Source: Prochlorococcus sp. MIT 1307 (GTDB lineage: Bacteria > Cyanobacteriota > Cyanobacteriia > PCC-6307 > Cyanobiaceae). From it: a stretch of 64,000 nt of DNA. The notes under the pieces are model-generated. The model was not told the origin of the DNA, did not search any database, and worked only from the letters and a program-made list of their open reading frames with translations. Below, piece after piece: positions 1 to 9,602 of this stretch. Each line of letters begins with the position of its first letter. Position 1 is the first letter of the stretch. The position numbers and the translations under genes are program-made. The stretch spans positions 1,550,001 to 1,614,000 of the forward strand of contig NZ_CP139301.1 in assembly GCF_034092395.1 (NCBI RefSeq). The letters run 5' to 3'.

Positions 1-200
1 CCCTTAAGGTTTTGGGTGAAGATATTGGGACACGTCCGCTACTTACTTTTGCGTTAGTACTTGGGATTACAGGAGTTCAGCTTTTTTGTTTTGGTCTGCT
101 TGGAGAATTGCAAATTCGCACTTATCACGAAAGTCAAGGTCGCCCGATTTATCGCATCAGGGCCACATTACGAGGAGGGCGGGGAGTAACTGGCTCCTGA
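1..200 (+). CDS. Glycosyltransferase family 2, C-terminal fragment (5' end outside window)
   Basis: The reading frame is open from the window edge (first full codon at base 3) to TGA at 198-200. The roughly 65 visible residues contain a hydrophobic segment followed by GLLGELQIRTYHESQGRPIY, which resembles the C-terminal membrane anchor and tail of DPM1/GtrB-like polyprenyl-phosphate glycosyltransferases. In that family a cytoplasmic GT-A domain transfers a sugar to a lipid carrier and one or two C-terminal helices anchor it. The catalytic domain lies upstream, so donor and acceptor cannot be inferred. The last 52 bases overlap the end of the convergent gene on the other strand. Confidence 0.75.
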   Translation, partial: LKVLGEDIGTRPLLTFALVLGITGVQLFCFGLLGELQIRTYHESQGRPIYRIRATLRGGRGVTGS

Positions 201-643
201 TTGTCGAGCAAACTAGGCATGATTCGATATTTTTGGATTGCGCTAGCTGCGGCTTTCATGACTCGACTATCTGAATCTTTTAAACCTCTTCTAAGGATCG
301 GTAAAACAGCCTTATCTCCCCAAAGATCAGCCAGGATTATTGCTTGAAGACGGCTTTCAGGGCCATTAACCATTAGTTGATAGAGGTGCTGCTGAAGAAT
401 GATGCGTTCTTGTAGGGAAGTTGGAGGGCTCCAAACTATTTCATTAGTGGAAGGAGATTCCATGTGCTTTTCTTTATGAGCAGATTCGTTAGTGGTTTCA
501 ACTAGAGCTAATTGTGGAAGGCTTGCAGTTCCGATATTTTGTAGGCCATTTTTATTAATCCGACCTCTAAGGGGCTTCTTGCCGATGCCCCAAAGCAGTA
601 GGGCAAGGATTAGAGCACTAGCTCCAGCAATAACCTGGTTCAT
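149..643 (-). CDS. Small membrane-anchored protein with HEAT-like C-terminal region
   Basis: 164 residues. The N terminus (about residues 2-20) is a single hydrophobic segment followed by a basic stretch (KKPLRGR), suggesting a membrane anchor with a cytoplasmic tail. Residues around 95-145 read like one or two HEAT/Armadillo-type helical hairpins: SRLQAIILADLWGDKAVLPI, then a second block with LKDSDSRVMKAAASAI. Such repeats usually bind other proteins; no catalytic motif is visible. The function is unknown. It is convergent with the glycosyltransferase upstream, overlapping it by 52 bases, and divergent from psaI. I regard it as a real gene because of the coherent repeat pattern and ATG start. 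Confidence 0.7.
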   Translation of the reverse strand: MNQVIAGASALILALLLWGIGKKPLRGRINKNGLQNIGTASLPQLALVETTNESAHKEKHMESPSTNEIVWSPPTSLQERIILQQHLYQLMVNGPESRLQAIILADLWGDKAVLPILRRGLKDSDSRVMKAAASAIQKYRIMPSLLDNQEPVTPRPPRNVALMR

Positions 644-784
644 GGCACAAATGTTGATTGATCGATGGTTGCTCGATGGTGAATTTAGATGAGTTGGATT
701 GAACTTTTATGTCACCAATGTGCCTAAAGGTGCATCATCACAACAGCAATCTATACAGTAACTATGGATCTATTGGTATAAGTC

Positions 785-901
785 ATGTCTAGCGAGTTCG
801 CTGCCAACTGGTTGCCCGGTGTTTTTGTCCCTCTTATAGGGCTTGTGACACCAGCGGTTTTCATTGTTCTTGTTGGTCGCCACATTACTGCAACTGACTG
901 A
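785..901 (+). CDS. psaI: Photosystem I reaction centre subunit VIII (PsaI)
   Basis: A 38-residue single-pass membrane protein running from ATG at 785 to TGA at 899-901. The sequence has the PsaI pattern: a short N terminus, [19 protein letters not shown], a hydrophobic helix and a GRHITATD tail. In cyanobacteria PsaI sits next to PsaL and helps hold it in trimeric photosystem I. The gene lies 46 bases upstream of psaL on the same strand, the usual psaI-psaL arrangement, so the two are probably co-transcribed. Confidence 0.95.
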   Translation: MSSEFAANWLPGVFVPLIGLVTPAVFIVLVGRHITATD

Positions 902-947
902 AAAACCTCAGTCTCTTCATTTCAGCCAACCCAGTTTTTTCCAGCCA

Positions 948-1547
948 ATGACTGATTTCCAAGACCCATTCTTAAAGTCCAGCGAGCCCGTTAAAATCAA
1001 TCCAAAGTACGTTGATAGCAACGTACGCCCTGATGATATCGGCATAGCTGATCAGTGGGCTGTGAAACCAGCAGCTGATCCCTGCGTTGGCGACTTATTA
1101 ACTCCCGTCAATAGTGGATATTTCACTAAAGCTTGGTTAAACAACTTACCCTTTTATCGTGAAGGGCTTTCTCCAAATTTCCGTGGCCTCGAAGTAGGTG
1201 CGATCTTTGGATATTTTTTATATGGACCGTTTACTATTACAGGTCCATTCCGCAATAGTGACTTTGCTTTGACCGCAGGCCTTTTGAGCGCTGTGGGTGC
1301 GATGCACATTCTTACAGCTCTTCTTGTTCTCTATAACGCTCCTGGTAAAGCTCCAAACGTTCAACCCGCTGATTCAACTATAGATAACCCGCCCACCGAC
1401 TTGTTTACCAGAACTGGCTGGGCAGATTTCACAAGTGGTTTCTGGCTTGGAGGTTGTGGTGGCGCAGTGTTTGCATGGCTCTTATGTGGCACCTTGCATG
1501 TAGACACCCTGATGAAGCAAGGTGCTTTTTTCCCTTGGGTAGGCTAA
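948..1547 (+). CDS. psaL: Photosystem I subunit XI (PsaL)
   Basis: 199 residues from the ATG at 948, which gives the family's usual N terminus (MTDFQDPFL). An in-frame start at 864 would add 28 residues overlapping psaI and is less likely. PsaL is the integral membrane subunit that makes the contacts between monomers in the photosystem I trimer. Visible hallmarks are the long polar N-terminal domain (about residues 1-75), then [19 protein letters not shown] and three hydrophobic segments (roughly 80-105, 112-130, 165-185). The gene follows psaI and is followed about 50 bases later by a strong hairpin terminator. Confidence 0.96.
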   Translation: MTDFQDPFLKSSEPVKINPKYVDSNVRPDDIGIADQWAVKPAADPCVGDLLTPVNSGYFTKAWLNNLPFYREGLSPNFRGLEVGAIFGYFLYGPFTITGPFRNSDFALTAGLLSAVGAMHILTALLVLYNAPGKAPNVQPADSTIDNPPTDLFTRTGWADFTSGFWLGGCGGAVFAWLLCGTLHVDTLMKQGAFFPWVG

Positions 1548-1594
1548 CTTTTAGCCCTCATTTTTTATCAAGAATCAACTTGTTGGACCGATTG

Positions 1595-1634
1595 ATTGTC
1601 CTGGGCAGTAAAACTGTCACAGGACAATTTTTTT
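1595..1634 (+). terminator. Rho-independent terminator of psaI-psaL
   Basis: An inverted repeat ATTGTCCTG...CAGGACAAT (1595-1603 with 1620-1628) encloses a second pairing GGCAGT/ACTGTC around an AAA loop, with a single bulged A between them. A run of seven T bases (1628-1634) follows. It lies 48 bases after the psaL stop and is oriented to end the psaI-psaL transcript. Confidence 0.85.
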
Positions 1635-1723
1635 GACTGATGCCGGAATATTTGCCAATATTTGATGTAGTTTTTGGCTCATAAATCTAGTTCACTTGGC
1701 CAATTAAGAAAGCCTAATCATTT

Positions 1724-2002
1724 ATGGCGAGCACTGAATCTTTAACTAGTCAAATTTATTCAGCTCTTTCTGATATCAGCCATCCCATAGAAGGCACTTT
1801 CTACTTATTTCTGCTTGCTTTGCTTTTTAGATGGAGATGGCCAAATATTTGGAATAATTTTCTCAAAAAAATTTCAGCACCTGTAAAAAATAACTTGGAA
1901 AAAGATTCTGAATCTTCTTTAATTTCCTCGTCAATCATTAATGAAAAACTTGAATCAACTGATTGTGCTCACCAGGAAGAGGAATCTGGATTGAACAAAT
2001 AA
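1724..2002 (+). CDS. Small hypothetical membrane protein
   Basis: A 92-residue reading frame starting ATGGCGAGC. Residues about 22-37 are hydrophobic (EGTFYLFLLALLF) and followed by a basic patch (RWRWPNIWNNFLKK); the C-terminal half is polar and acidic. This suggests a single-pass or membrane-associated protein. I recognise no family. It lies downstream of the psaL terminator with its own start and precedes a long gene-poor stretch. Coding status is plausible from composition but unproven. Confidence 0.5.
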   Translation: MASTESLTSQIYSALSDISHPIEGTFYLFLLALLFRWRWPNIWNNFLKKISAPVKNNLEKDSESSLISSSIINEKLESTDCAHQEEESGLNK

Positions 2003-2733
2003 CTTTAAAATTATAATCCTCTTACCCAATGCCTCTTGTTCATTTAATGGTGAGAGGCAATGATTACCATGTAAGAATTAGAGTCTAATCGTCTTTATTT
2101 TATTTGAATATATTAAAACAATAAAGTCATTATATTCATTGCTTTGTTTTGTGTTTTTGATGCTAGCAAGGATGATGAATTCGGCCTTTAATAATCCTTA
2201 GTGGCCGGATATCAAGTCTTATTTCTACTAAAATGTCTATTGCTTTCTTGGCATTGCTAACTATGCTTCTAATGCTTTGATTGATGGTGGTGGATAAATC
2301 TGTAAGCTTAGAATGCACGTCCTAGAAGGAGTCTGACTCATCCATAATTAAATCAATTGCTTCCATCAAGAAATGACTTCTAACCAGATTATTGAACTTA
2401 GTGGCTTATGGACTACTCGCTAACTGTAATTAGTATATGTTTCGCATTTTAAATTATTTATTGAGTAAAGTACTTGGCTAATCAGTCTAAAACTATAGAG
2501 AAGTTGAGGTATTAATTCTACAGAATGATGAAACGAGTAGTCTTGAAGAAATAGATAATTCTTTTTTTGTAGAAATTTTAACGTAGTAATACTTTGATAA
2601 AAGTTGCTTCGTGTAGGGCTATAAATAAAGATTGTCCCCTTTCTGAAGAGGCCTAAAAGTTTCAGCTTCTTCAGTTTTTAGATACTTGTGGCTATAGGGA
2701 TCTAGCTTGAAGTTGGCCTGTAATTTTATTAGC
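2003..2733. other. Gene-poor, AT-rich intergenic stretch (about 730 bases)
   Basis: I see no convincing gene here on either strand. The longest frames are short and lack family features; a minus-strand frame at 2619-2834 mainly mirrors the next gene. One weak inverted repeat (TGCCTCT...AGAGGCA, around 2030-2060) has no T run. For such a compact genome the gap is long; it may hold a decayed gene or an unrecognised small RNA. Confidence 0.5.
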
Positions 2734-3168
2734 ATGAAAGCGATCCTAAGCACTTGGATCCAAACTATTCTTGCAATCTTTTCTTCTATCTTCTTCTTTT
2801 CCTTTGCAGTATTGCCACCTTTAGCATTTGCCAAGCAGCCTGATTTAAGTCCAGCCGTTTCTGAAGTAGTTCAGAACTTTACAGATCACTATTGCTTAGC
2901 GATTGCAGATGGAATTGCTGCAGAAACCGCTGTTGAGGTTGCTTCAAAACAAATAATTAGGAGCTTGATTTTTTCAGGCCTTTTAAAAGAAGTCATGTCA
3001 GTCCCTAAAGAAGAGATGGCTACATTTGTGACGACGAAAACATTTGAAGGTTGTGGCGAAGATATTGGAATTTCAGAGCAAGAGCTGAATGATTATTTGG
3101 TCAAACTGGCAAATGGAGATTCTGCCCAATCTGAGCCTGAACCTTTTAAACCTTTTGGAATTGGTTAA
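2734..3168 (+). CDS. Secreted protein of unknown function
   Basis: 144 residues from the ATG at 2734; an in-frame TTG at 2707 would add nine residues but a worse signal peptide. The first 33 residues form a clear Sec signal peptide: a basic start (MKAIL), a hydrophobic core (ILAIFSSIFFFSFAVLPPL) and AFA-K as a likely cleavage site. The mature part is helical and acidic, with two cysteines (HYCLAIADG, FEGCGEDIG) that could form a disulfide in the lumen or periplasm. No known domain is recognised. It is convergent with psaB, separated by a strong terminator. Confidence 0.7.
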   Translation: MKAILSTWIQTILAIFSSIFFFSFAVLPPLAFAKQPDLSPAVSEVVQNFTDHYCLAIADGIAAETAVEVASKQIIRSLIFSGLLKEVMSVPKEEMATFVTTKTFEGCGEDIGISEQELNDYLVKLANGDSAQSEPEPFKPFGIG

Positions 3169-3215
3169 TTGATTGGTATTGGTTTCTTGAATTAGGAAGG
3201 CTTTTCCGATTTGAT

Positions 3216-3257
3216 AAAAGAAAACCCCCCCGTCAGCTATTTGCTGACGGGGGGGTT
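3216..3257 (-). terminator. Strong terminator of the psaA-psaB transcript
   Basis: A perfect 15-bp stem (3223-3237 with 3243-3257, including seven consecutive C-G pairs) closes a 5-base loop (TATTT). On the minus strand it is followed by TTTTCTTTT, a typical U tract, so it ends the psaAB message. On the plus strand no T run follows, so it is mainly one-directional, although the stem could also protect the 3' end of the secreted-protein transcript. Confidence 0.92.
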
Positions 3258-3288
3258 ACCTCTCATTAAGTGGACCTTTTAAATGTAC

Positions 3289-5517
3289 TTATCCGAATTT
3301 ACCTGCAGTTGAACCGATCACAAAGGCCGCATAAGTGATTGCTGTTCCAACAACGAAGTGGGTAACACCAGTCAAACGAGCCTGAACGATTGATAAAGCT
3401 ACTGGCTTATCTCTCCATCCAACAAGGTTGGCAATTGGTGTGCGTTGATGAGCCCAAACTAGAGTTTCAATCAACTCTTGCCAATAACCACGCCAGGAAA
3501 TAAGGAACATAAATCCTGTAGCCCAAATCAAATGGCCGAATAGGAATATCCAGGCCCAGACAGATAGCTCGTTAACACCAAATGGGTTATAGCCATTAAT
3601 TAGCTGTGAACTATTGAGCCACAGATAATCCCTAAACCAACCCATTAGATATGTACCTGACTCATTGAATTGGGCAACATTGCCTTGCCAGATTGCCAAG
3701 TGTTTCCAGTGCCAGTAGAACTGAACCCAAGCAATTGTATTAACTGCCCAGAAGAGAGCCATGTATGTTGCGTCCCAAGCTGAGGAGTCACATGTACCTC
3801 CTCTACCTGGACCGTCACATGGATAGGCATATCCAAAGTCCTTTTTATCTGGAATCAGTTTGGAACCCCTTGCATCAAGAGCACCTTTGATAAGTATCAA
3901 AGCTGTGGTGTGAACACCTAGTGCAATGCCATGGTGAACTAAGAAATCAGCTGGACCAATTGGAAGGAAATTGCTCGTCGCGTCTGACGCGTTGATCATG
4001 TTCATCCAATAGTGATTACCAGGGATTTGCTGAGAAGCGATGGTGGCAGCACTATTTGCGTTAGCAAGTAATGCATCTATGCCATACATTGTTTTTCCAC
4101 TAAATGCCTGAATGGCCTGTGCAAAAACTGGTTCAATAAGGATTTGCTTCTCAGGAGTTCCGAATGCAACTACTACATCATTGTGGACGTAAAGGCCCAA
4201 GGTATGGAAACCGAGGAGCATGCATACCCAACTTAGGTGGCTGATTAGAGCTTCTTTTGTTCCTAAAACTCTTGCAAGAACATTGTCTTTATTGAGTTCT
4301 GGATCGTAATCACGGACAAAGAAGATTGCACCGTGAGAGAAAGCCCCACACATCAAGAGAATTGCGATGTATTGATGATGGGTATAAAGAGCCGCTTGAG
4401 TTGTGTAATCCCTAGCTATGTAGGCATATGAGGGGAGTGCACCCATATGGTGAGCTACTAAGCTACAAACAGTACCTAGACATGCAAGGGCTAGACCTAG
4501 TTGGAAATGGAGAGAGTTATTAACTGTCTCGTAAATGCCCTTGTGACTAATACCAAAATGACCTGTATGAGGATCATTGGGATGGTCAGTGTTATGCCCT
4601 TCGGTGATCTCTTTGAGTGTATGTCCGATACCAAATGTGTTTCGGTACATATGGCCACCAATGATCATTACTACACCTAGAGCTAGGTGATGATGAGCTA
4701 TATCAGTAAGCCAAAGAGATTCAGTCCCTGGATGCAGTCCACCCATAAAGGTGTACATGGCAGTTCCTGCACCTGTTGAGGTGCCAAAAACATGTTCCAA
4801 AGAATCGGGATTTTGCGCATATGCTCCCCAATTTCCTGTAAAGAAAGGAGCTAAACCATCTGGATGAGGAAGAACTGTGAGCCAGTTGTCCCAACCAACG
4901 TGTTGTCCACGTGATTCAGGAATGGCCACATGAACTAGGTGAGCATTCCATGCAATGTTGCTGAAACCGAATAAAACAGCAATGTGGTGGTTTAGTTGAG
5001 CTTCAGCGTTTTTGAACCATGCCAAAGAAGGTCGGAATTTTGGCTGAAGATGCAACCAACCTGCAAAAAGTAGCCAGCAAACCAAGATGTTGATAAAAAT
5101 TGCACCTTGGAAGAGCTGCTCATTTGTTCTCATTCCGATTGTGTACCACCAGTGGTATAGACCGGAATATGCAATGTTCACTGGGCCACTAGCACCAGCT
5201 TGGGTCATGGCATCGGTTATGCCTTGTCCAAAGTGGGGGTCCCAGATTGCGTGAGCAATTGGGCGAACATGAAGTGGGTCTGTGACCCATTGTTCAAAGT
5301 TGCCTTGCCAGGCGATATGGAACAGGTTTCCAGCAACCCAAAGACCAATGATTGCAAGATGACCGAAGTGTGTTGCGAAGATCTTTTGGTAAAGACGCTC
5401 CTCGGTCATGCCATCGTGGCTCTCGAAATCGTGAGCCGTGGCTATGCCGTACCAGATACGGCGGGTTGTTGGGTCCTGTGCCAGACCCTGACTAAACGAA
5501 GGAAATTTCGTTGCCAT
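3289..5517 (-). CDS. psaB: Photosystem I P700 chlorophyll a apoprotein A2 (PsaB)
   Basis: 742 residues, full length for the family. PsaB pairs with PsaA to form the photosystem I core, carrying P700, the primary electron acceptors and antenna chlorophylls across 11 transmembrane helices. The F-X iron-sulfur cluster loop [13 protein letters not shown] is present, as are many His residues in membrane segments and the family N terminus [20 protein letters not shown]. The start lies 22 bases after the psaA stop, giving the usual psaA-psaB operon. A strong terminator follows the stop. Confidence 0.98.
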   Translation of the reverse strand: MATKFPSFSQGLAQDPTTRRIWYGIATAHDFESHDGMTEERLYQKIFATHFGHLAIIGLWVAGNLFHIAWQGNFEQWVTDPLHVRPIAHAIWDPHFGQGITDAMTQAGASGPVNIAYSGLYHWWYTIGMRTNEQLFQGAIFINILVCWLLFAGWLHLQPKFRPSLAWFKNAEAQLNHHIAVLFGFSNIAWNAHLVHVAIPESRGQHVGWDNWLTVLPHPDGLAPFFTGNWGAYAQNPDSLEHVFGTSTGAGTAMYTFMGGLHPGTESLWLTDIAHHHLALGVVMIIGGHMYRNTFGIGHTLKEITEGHNTDHPNDPHTGHFGISHKGIYETVNNSLHFQLGLALACLGTVCSLVAHHMGALPSYAYIARDYTTQAALYTHHQYIAILLMCGAFSHGAIFFVRDYDPELNKDNVLARVLGTKEALISHLSWVCMLLGFHTLGLYVHNDVVVAFGTPEKQILIEPVFAQAIQAFSGKTMYGIDALLANANSAATIASQQIPGNHYWMNMINASDATSNFLPIGPADFLVHHGIALGVHTTALILIKGALDARGSKLIPDKKDFGYAYPCDGPGRGGTCDSSAWDATYMALFWAVNTIAWVQFYWHWKHLAIWQGNVAQFNESGTYLMGWFRDYLWLNSSQLINGYNPFGVNELSVWAWIFLFGHLIWATGFMFLISWRGYWQELIETLVWAHQRTPIANLVGWRDKPVALSIVQARLTGVTHFVVGTAITYAAFVIGSTAGKFG

Positions 5518-5539
5518 GTGGGAATAAGGTCAGGAGAGG

Positions 5540-7819
5540 TCAGCCGAGCCCAATAAGGCGGGCATGGAAGAAGGCCCAGGTGGTGACTATTCCACCGAGG
5601 AGGAAGTGGGTAACACCCACAGCACGGCCTTGAGTAATTGAAAGGGCACGAGGTTGGATCGTTGGAGCCAACTTCAGCTTGCTGTGAGCCCAGATAATGG
5701 ACTCAAACAATTCTTGCCAATAACCACGGCCTGTGAATAGGAACATCAGGCTGAAAGCCCAGATGAAGTGAGCGCCAAGGAATAAAAGGCTGTATCCAGC
5801 AGTTTCGCTGCCATAACCAGTAAGAACCTGGGAGGATTGAGCCCATAGGAAATCTCTTAGCCAGCCATTAATGGTAATGGAGCTTTGAGCAAAGTTTCCA
5901 CCTGTTAGCCCCCATACATCACTTTGCATCTTCCATGAGAAGTAGAAGATGACAACTGATAGGGAGTTGTACATCCAGAAGAGGCCTAAGAAGACGTGGT
6001 CCCAAGAGGAAACTTGACATGTACCACCACGACCAGGTCCATCACAAGGGAAGCGGAATCCAAGCTTTGCCTTGTCAGGGATTAAGCGAGAGCTTCTTGC
6101 ATAAAGCACACCCTTCAGAAGGATGAGCAGTGTTACGTGAATTGTAAAAGCATGAACGTGGTGGACCATCAAGTCAGCTGTTCCCAAAGGTATTGAGAAA
6201 GCCTCACTGACTCCACCCGGCAGGGCTCCAGCTCCTACAAGGTCAGCAGTTCCTACAGATCCTTTCCAAAGGTTTTGAACCCATTGAGCAAGAACTGGTT
6301 GTAATTGAATAGCAGTATCGCTGAACATGTCATTTGGACGGCCCAAAGAACGCATTACATCGTTATGGATGTAAAGGCCAAAACTATGGAAGCCAATAAA
6401 CATGCAAACCCAGTTCAGTTGACTGATGATTGCGTCTCTTGCTTTGAGGATTCGGTCTAGAACGTTGTCTACATGGAGAGCAGGGTCGTAGTCGCGAATC
6501 ATGGCAATACCGCCATGTGCTGCAGCACCACAAATAAACAATCCACCTATCCACATATGGTGGGTGAAAAGTCCAAGTACGGTTGGATGATCAATCGATA
6601 AATATGGATAGGCAGGAAGCGCATATTGATGATGGGCAACAACAATGCTTCCAGAACCAATCATCGCCAGATTGATACTGAGTTGACCATGCCAGCTATT
6701 GCTTAAGAACTCGAAGATTCCTTCGTGGCCTTTTGGCGCTGGGTAAAGGATTGGATCACCTTTGTGGTTATCCATGATTTCCTTCATTCTGTGACCTACT
6801 CCGTGGACATTGTTGCCCCACATGTGGCCACCGAAAACTGCAAACACTCCCCATGCCAAATGATGATGGGAAATGTCTGTCATCCAGAGACTTCCAGTCA
6901 CTGGATTTAATCCCCCCTTGTTTGTGAGGATATCGCTAAAGGCCCACCAATTGAGAGTAAAGAAATTCTCAACGGTGCGACCGGCGAGGCTAGGAAAAAT
7001 CTGACCTGCTACTTGTGGGTCACAGAGTCTGGTTGAAAGATTAGTAATGTCAGCAGCGCTAGCAATAGTTACGCCGTCAACAACTAGAGGCGTGCCAGCG
7101 TCTATCGCATCCATCATTGCTGCAACTGGTGCACCAATGTGAATTAAGTGACCAGCCCAGGCTATTGATCCCAAACCAAACAGCACTATTTGATGGTGCT
7201 GCATCATTGGTTCGATTTTTTGGAACCAACCAAGCTTTGGAGCTGCCTTGTGATAGTGGTAAATACCTCCATGGAGCATTAAGCCCGCAAAGACAAGAGC
7301 ACCAATGGCTAAGGCCATTAACTGTGTCTCGCTGGTGATGCCCCAAGATCTCCACATCTGGAAAATACCTGAGGTGATCTGAAGGCCATGGAAACCGGCC
7401 CCCACATCACCATTCATCACTTCTTGCCCCACAATTGGCCAGACAACCTGCGCACTAGGTTTCACGTGCGTTGGGTCTGCTAACCAACCGGAGTAGTTAG
7501 AGAAGCGAGCGCCATGGAAAAAGGCACCGCTCATCCAGATGAAGACGATTGCTAGATGACCGAAGTGGGCCGAAAAGATCTTTCGACTTGTTTCTTCAAG
7601 ATCACCTATATGGGTGTCAAAGTCGTGTGCGTCAGCGTGGAGATTCCAAATCCAAGTTGTGGTTTTGGGTCCTTTAGCGAGGCTTCTCGACCAGAAACCG
7701 GCGTTACCGGCTTTTTCAAGATCGGCTGGGACGTGGTCCCTGTCGACAGGCTGGTTATACGGAGTCGGAACTCCTGAAGCGTTCACTTTCTCCCCACTTT
7801 CTGGTGGGCTAATGGTCAT
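5540..7819 (-). CDS. psaA: Photosystem I P700 chlorophyll a apoprotein A1 (PsaA)
   Basis: 759 residues from ATG at 7819, giving the N terminus [11 protein letters not shown] typical of PsaA. The frame is open for a further 51 codons to an ATG at 7972, but that part has no PsaA features and is probably leader. A purine-rich GAGGA sits about 8-12 bases before the chosen start. PsaA is the other half of the P700 heterodimer; the loop [18 protein letters not shown] supplies two cysteines to the F-X 4Fe-4S cluster. Its neighbour downstream is psaB. The long structured leader suggests post-transcriptional control. Confidence 0.98.
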   Translation of the reverse strand: MTISPPESGEKVNASGVPTPYNQPVDRDHVPADLEKAGNAGFWSRSLAKGPKTTTWIWNLHADAHDFDTHIGDLEETSRKIFSAHFGHLAIVFIWMSGAFFHGARFSNYSGWLADPTHVKPSAQVVWPIVGQEVMNGDVGAGFHGLQITSGIFQMWRSWGITSETQLMALAIGALVFAGLMLHGGIYHYHKAAPKLGWFQKIEPMMQHHQIVLFGLGSIAWAGHLIHIGAPVAAMMDAIDAGTPLVVDGVTIASAADITNLSTRLCDPQVAGQIFPSLAGRTVENFFTLNWWAFSDILTNKGGLNPVTGSLWMTDISHHHLAWGVFAVFGGHMWGNNVHGVGHRMKEIMDNHKGDPILYPAPKGHEGIFEFLSNSWHGQLSINLAMIGSGSIVVAHHQYALPAYPYLSIDHPTVLGLFTHHMWIGGLFICGAAAHGGIAMIRDYDPALHVDNVLDRILKARDAIISQLNWVCMFIGFHSFGLYIHNDVMRSLGRPNDMFSDTAIQLQPVLAQWVQNLWKGSVGTADLVGAGALPGGVSEAFSIPLGTADLMVHHVHAFTIHVTLLILLKGVLYARSSRLIPDKAKLGFRFPCDGPGRGGTCQVSSWDHVFLGLFWMYNSLSVVIFYFSWKMQSDVWGLTGGNFAQSSITINGWLRDFLWAQSSQVLTGYGSETAGYSLLFLGAHFIWAFSLMFLFTGRGYWQELFESIIWAHSKLKLAPTIQPRALSITQGRAVGVTHFLLGGIVTTWAFFHARLIGLG

Positions 7820-8271
7820 CGAGAGGTTCCTCGAGGTATGGGGTCCAGGTGGATTTGCCACCGCAGAAACAAGCCAGAGGCTTGTTTTTTGCCATAAGTC
7901 ATAACTACCTTTTGAGTAGATCTGACTTGTGGATTGAGTGTTAGCAAAGGAGAAGACCTTCGCTATCACCAATGAGAGGGTTCCCTTTTTGGGGTCCGCA
8001 TCCAGAAAGCTTAGAACCGCGAGCCTGTTACTACCTAGGCACGTAACAAATGTTCTATCCCTTGGGCATCCTTGAGCGGCTTTTTTCGATGCGATTAGGT
8101 TTTTTGCAATCGAAACCTTGGAGATTTGGCGAAGCTTTTAGTGTCAGAAGGAAACTTTTTACGCGTAAATCCCATGAACTCAATCAATTCTGATTTTCAG
8201 ATTGAGCTCTGTTGATTTTTGAGGTTTTGTGAAATGCGATTGATTTTTGTTCTTACGATTAATTACCTGAT
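7820..8271. promoter_or_regulatory. Intergenic leader/promoter region of psaA, with an embedded hairpin
   Basis: About 450 bases separate psaA (minus) from the divergent secreted-protein gene (plus). The region must hold the psaAB promoter and 5' leader; I could not fix a -10/-35 pair. It contains a perfect 9-bp inverted repeat at 7867-7875 and 7879-7887 (AAACAAGCC / GGCTTGTTT, loop AGA) followed by T bases to 7890 on the plus strand. That resembles a terminator reading against psaA, and a hairpin in the psaA leader RNA. Confidence 0.55.
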
Positions 8272-9381
8272 TTGGCGAACCTGATAGAAGTGAAGCTGAC
8301 TTGTAGTCTTTTCCCATTTCGAAGGCTTTCAGGAACTGTTGTTTTTTTGATTGTTCTTCTGGCTTTAGCTTTTTCTTTTGTCTCCCCTGTTACAGCTACT
8401 TCTGAATTTCTGGATGAATCAGAGGGTCTGAATGCATTGTCACTAAATAAGTTGCAGGAAGTTGAGCCTTTAAAGGGCCAACTTCGAGAAGTTTCTCCTC
8501 CCAAAGCTGTTCAGAAAATTCGGTCACGTTTGGCTCATTACAAGCCCCAACTGAGAATCGAATACCCTCCTGAAGGAGAAATTATGAGGAAGGAAATTAA
8601 TGACAAATGGTCACTTGTTCTAAATGTCAAGAATTGGCCCTTAGTTGAAGATCCAGAGGTGGGATTAGGACCTCATGTGGTTGTTCAAGTTGATGATTTA
8701 GAACCTCTCCGTATTAGTAAAGCTGAGGGCGAAAGGGTTGTTGTCCCTATGGATGGATTAAGCCCAGGAAGTCATCGATTAGTTGCTTATTTGTCTTATC
8801 CATGGGGTGAAGCTTTGAAGGCACCTGAAACGAATATTGAAAGTCGTATTCACTTTTTTAAAGAACTTCCAGGGACACAACCGGATACTGGTGAACCATG
8901 GATAACCATAGCTAGTCCCTCCTCTCTTAGTTTTGATGAGCCATTATTAATTGATTCTTTAATTTGGAATGCACCTCTTCAAGGTTTAACTGAAGGAGAT
9001 GATCAATGGCGCTTACGAATTAGTGTTAATGGTCAAGCAATTTTGATGGATTCTCTTGAATCTATTTGGATTAAAGGAATCTCTTCTGATATATCTGATA
9101 TTCAGTTTGAACTTTTGGACCTTCAAGGGAATCCAATTAATCCAATCTTTAATAACAAACTAAGGATTATTTCGACTTCTCAATTAGAAAAGCCATTATG
9201 GATGTTGTCTGATTTGAGTGAAAAACAAATTGCAAGATTTGTAGGTGAGTTTGAATCAACAGATTTAATGCCTTTATCTCAAGAGAAATTGATAACACCA
9301 ATTCAATCAAATGGTATATCTTCAGTAGCTGAAACAGATGATCCTTCTATTGTCGATTATGAGTTGCTTTTCCCTAAGTAG
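8272..9381 (+). CDS. Secreted beta-rich protein of unknown function
   Basis: Up to 369 residues from TTG at 8272; GTG at 8290 (MKLTCSLFPF...) is an alternative that leaves a cleaner signal peptide. The frame has no ATG near its start. A basic N terminus and a hydrophobic core (TVVFLIVLLALAFSFVSP) ending VTATS indicate export. The mature part from about residue 90 (LRIEYPPEGE, HVVVQVDDLEPL, GSHRLVAYLSYPWGEALK) reads as one or more Ig-like beta sandwiches. No enzyme motif is seen. It lies between psaA (divergent) and the cobalamin fusion gene. Function unknown. Confidence 0.75.
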   Translation: MANLIEVKLTCSLFPFRRLSGTVVFLIVLLALAFSFVSPVTATSEFLDESEGLNALSLNKLQEVEPLKGQLREVSPPKAVQKIRSRLAHYKPQLRIEYPPEGEIMRKEINDKWSLVLNVKNWPLVEDPEVGLGPHVVVQVDDLEPLRISKAEGERVVVPMDGLSPGSHRLVAYLSYPWGEALKAPETNIESRIHFFKELPGTQPDTGEPWITIASPSSLSFDEPLLIDSLIWNAPLQGLTEGDDQWRLRISVNGQAILMDSLESIWIKGISSDISDIQFELLDLQGNPINPIFNNKLRIISTSQLEKPLWMLSDLSEKQIARFVGEFESTDLMPLSQEKLITPIQSNGISSVAETDDPSIVDYELLFPK

Positions 9382-9602
9382 ATGGATTGATGGAATCTTC
9401 TTTGCAAGCTTCCAAGAAGATTTCGCTCTATAGTTTTTACTCTTGATAATGTTTATTTACACTGTTTTTGCTTCAGTCTTAAACCTCTCCTAACACTTCA
9501 GACTCCATTAGCTTTTTTTTACAAACAACTCCCCTGACTAACAACTACACCTCACCTACCAAGAACAGAGTCGCACTTGGACTTTCAGTCAGCTCTTGGA
9601 CA

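Noticed and set aside
1454-1636. 60-codon plus-strand frame overlapping the end of psaL
   Set aside because: It is a shifted reading of psaL running into the terminator.
2619-2834. Minus-strand frame of 71 codons
   Set aside because: Mostly antisense to the signal peptide of the secreted protein; no recognisable features.
7077-7904. Several open frames opposite or across psaA
   Set aside because: They mirror the highly constrained psaA codons and show no domain or signal of their own.
7820-7972. In-frame extension of PsaA by 51 residues from an upstream ATG
   Set aside because: The added sequence has no PsaA features, and MTISPPE at 7819 with a ribosome site matches the family start.
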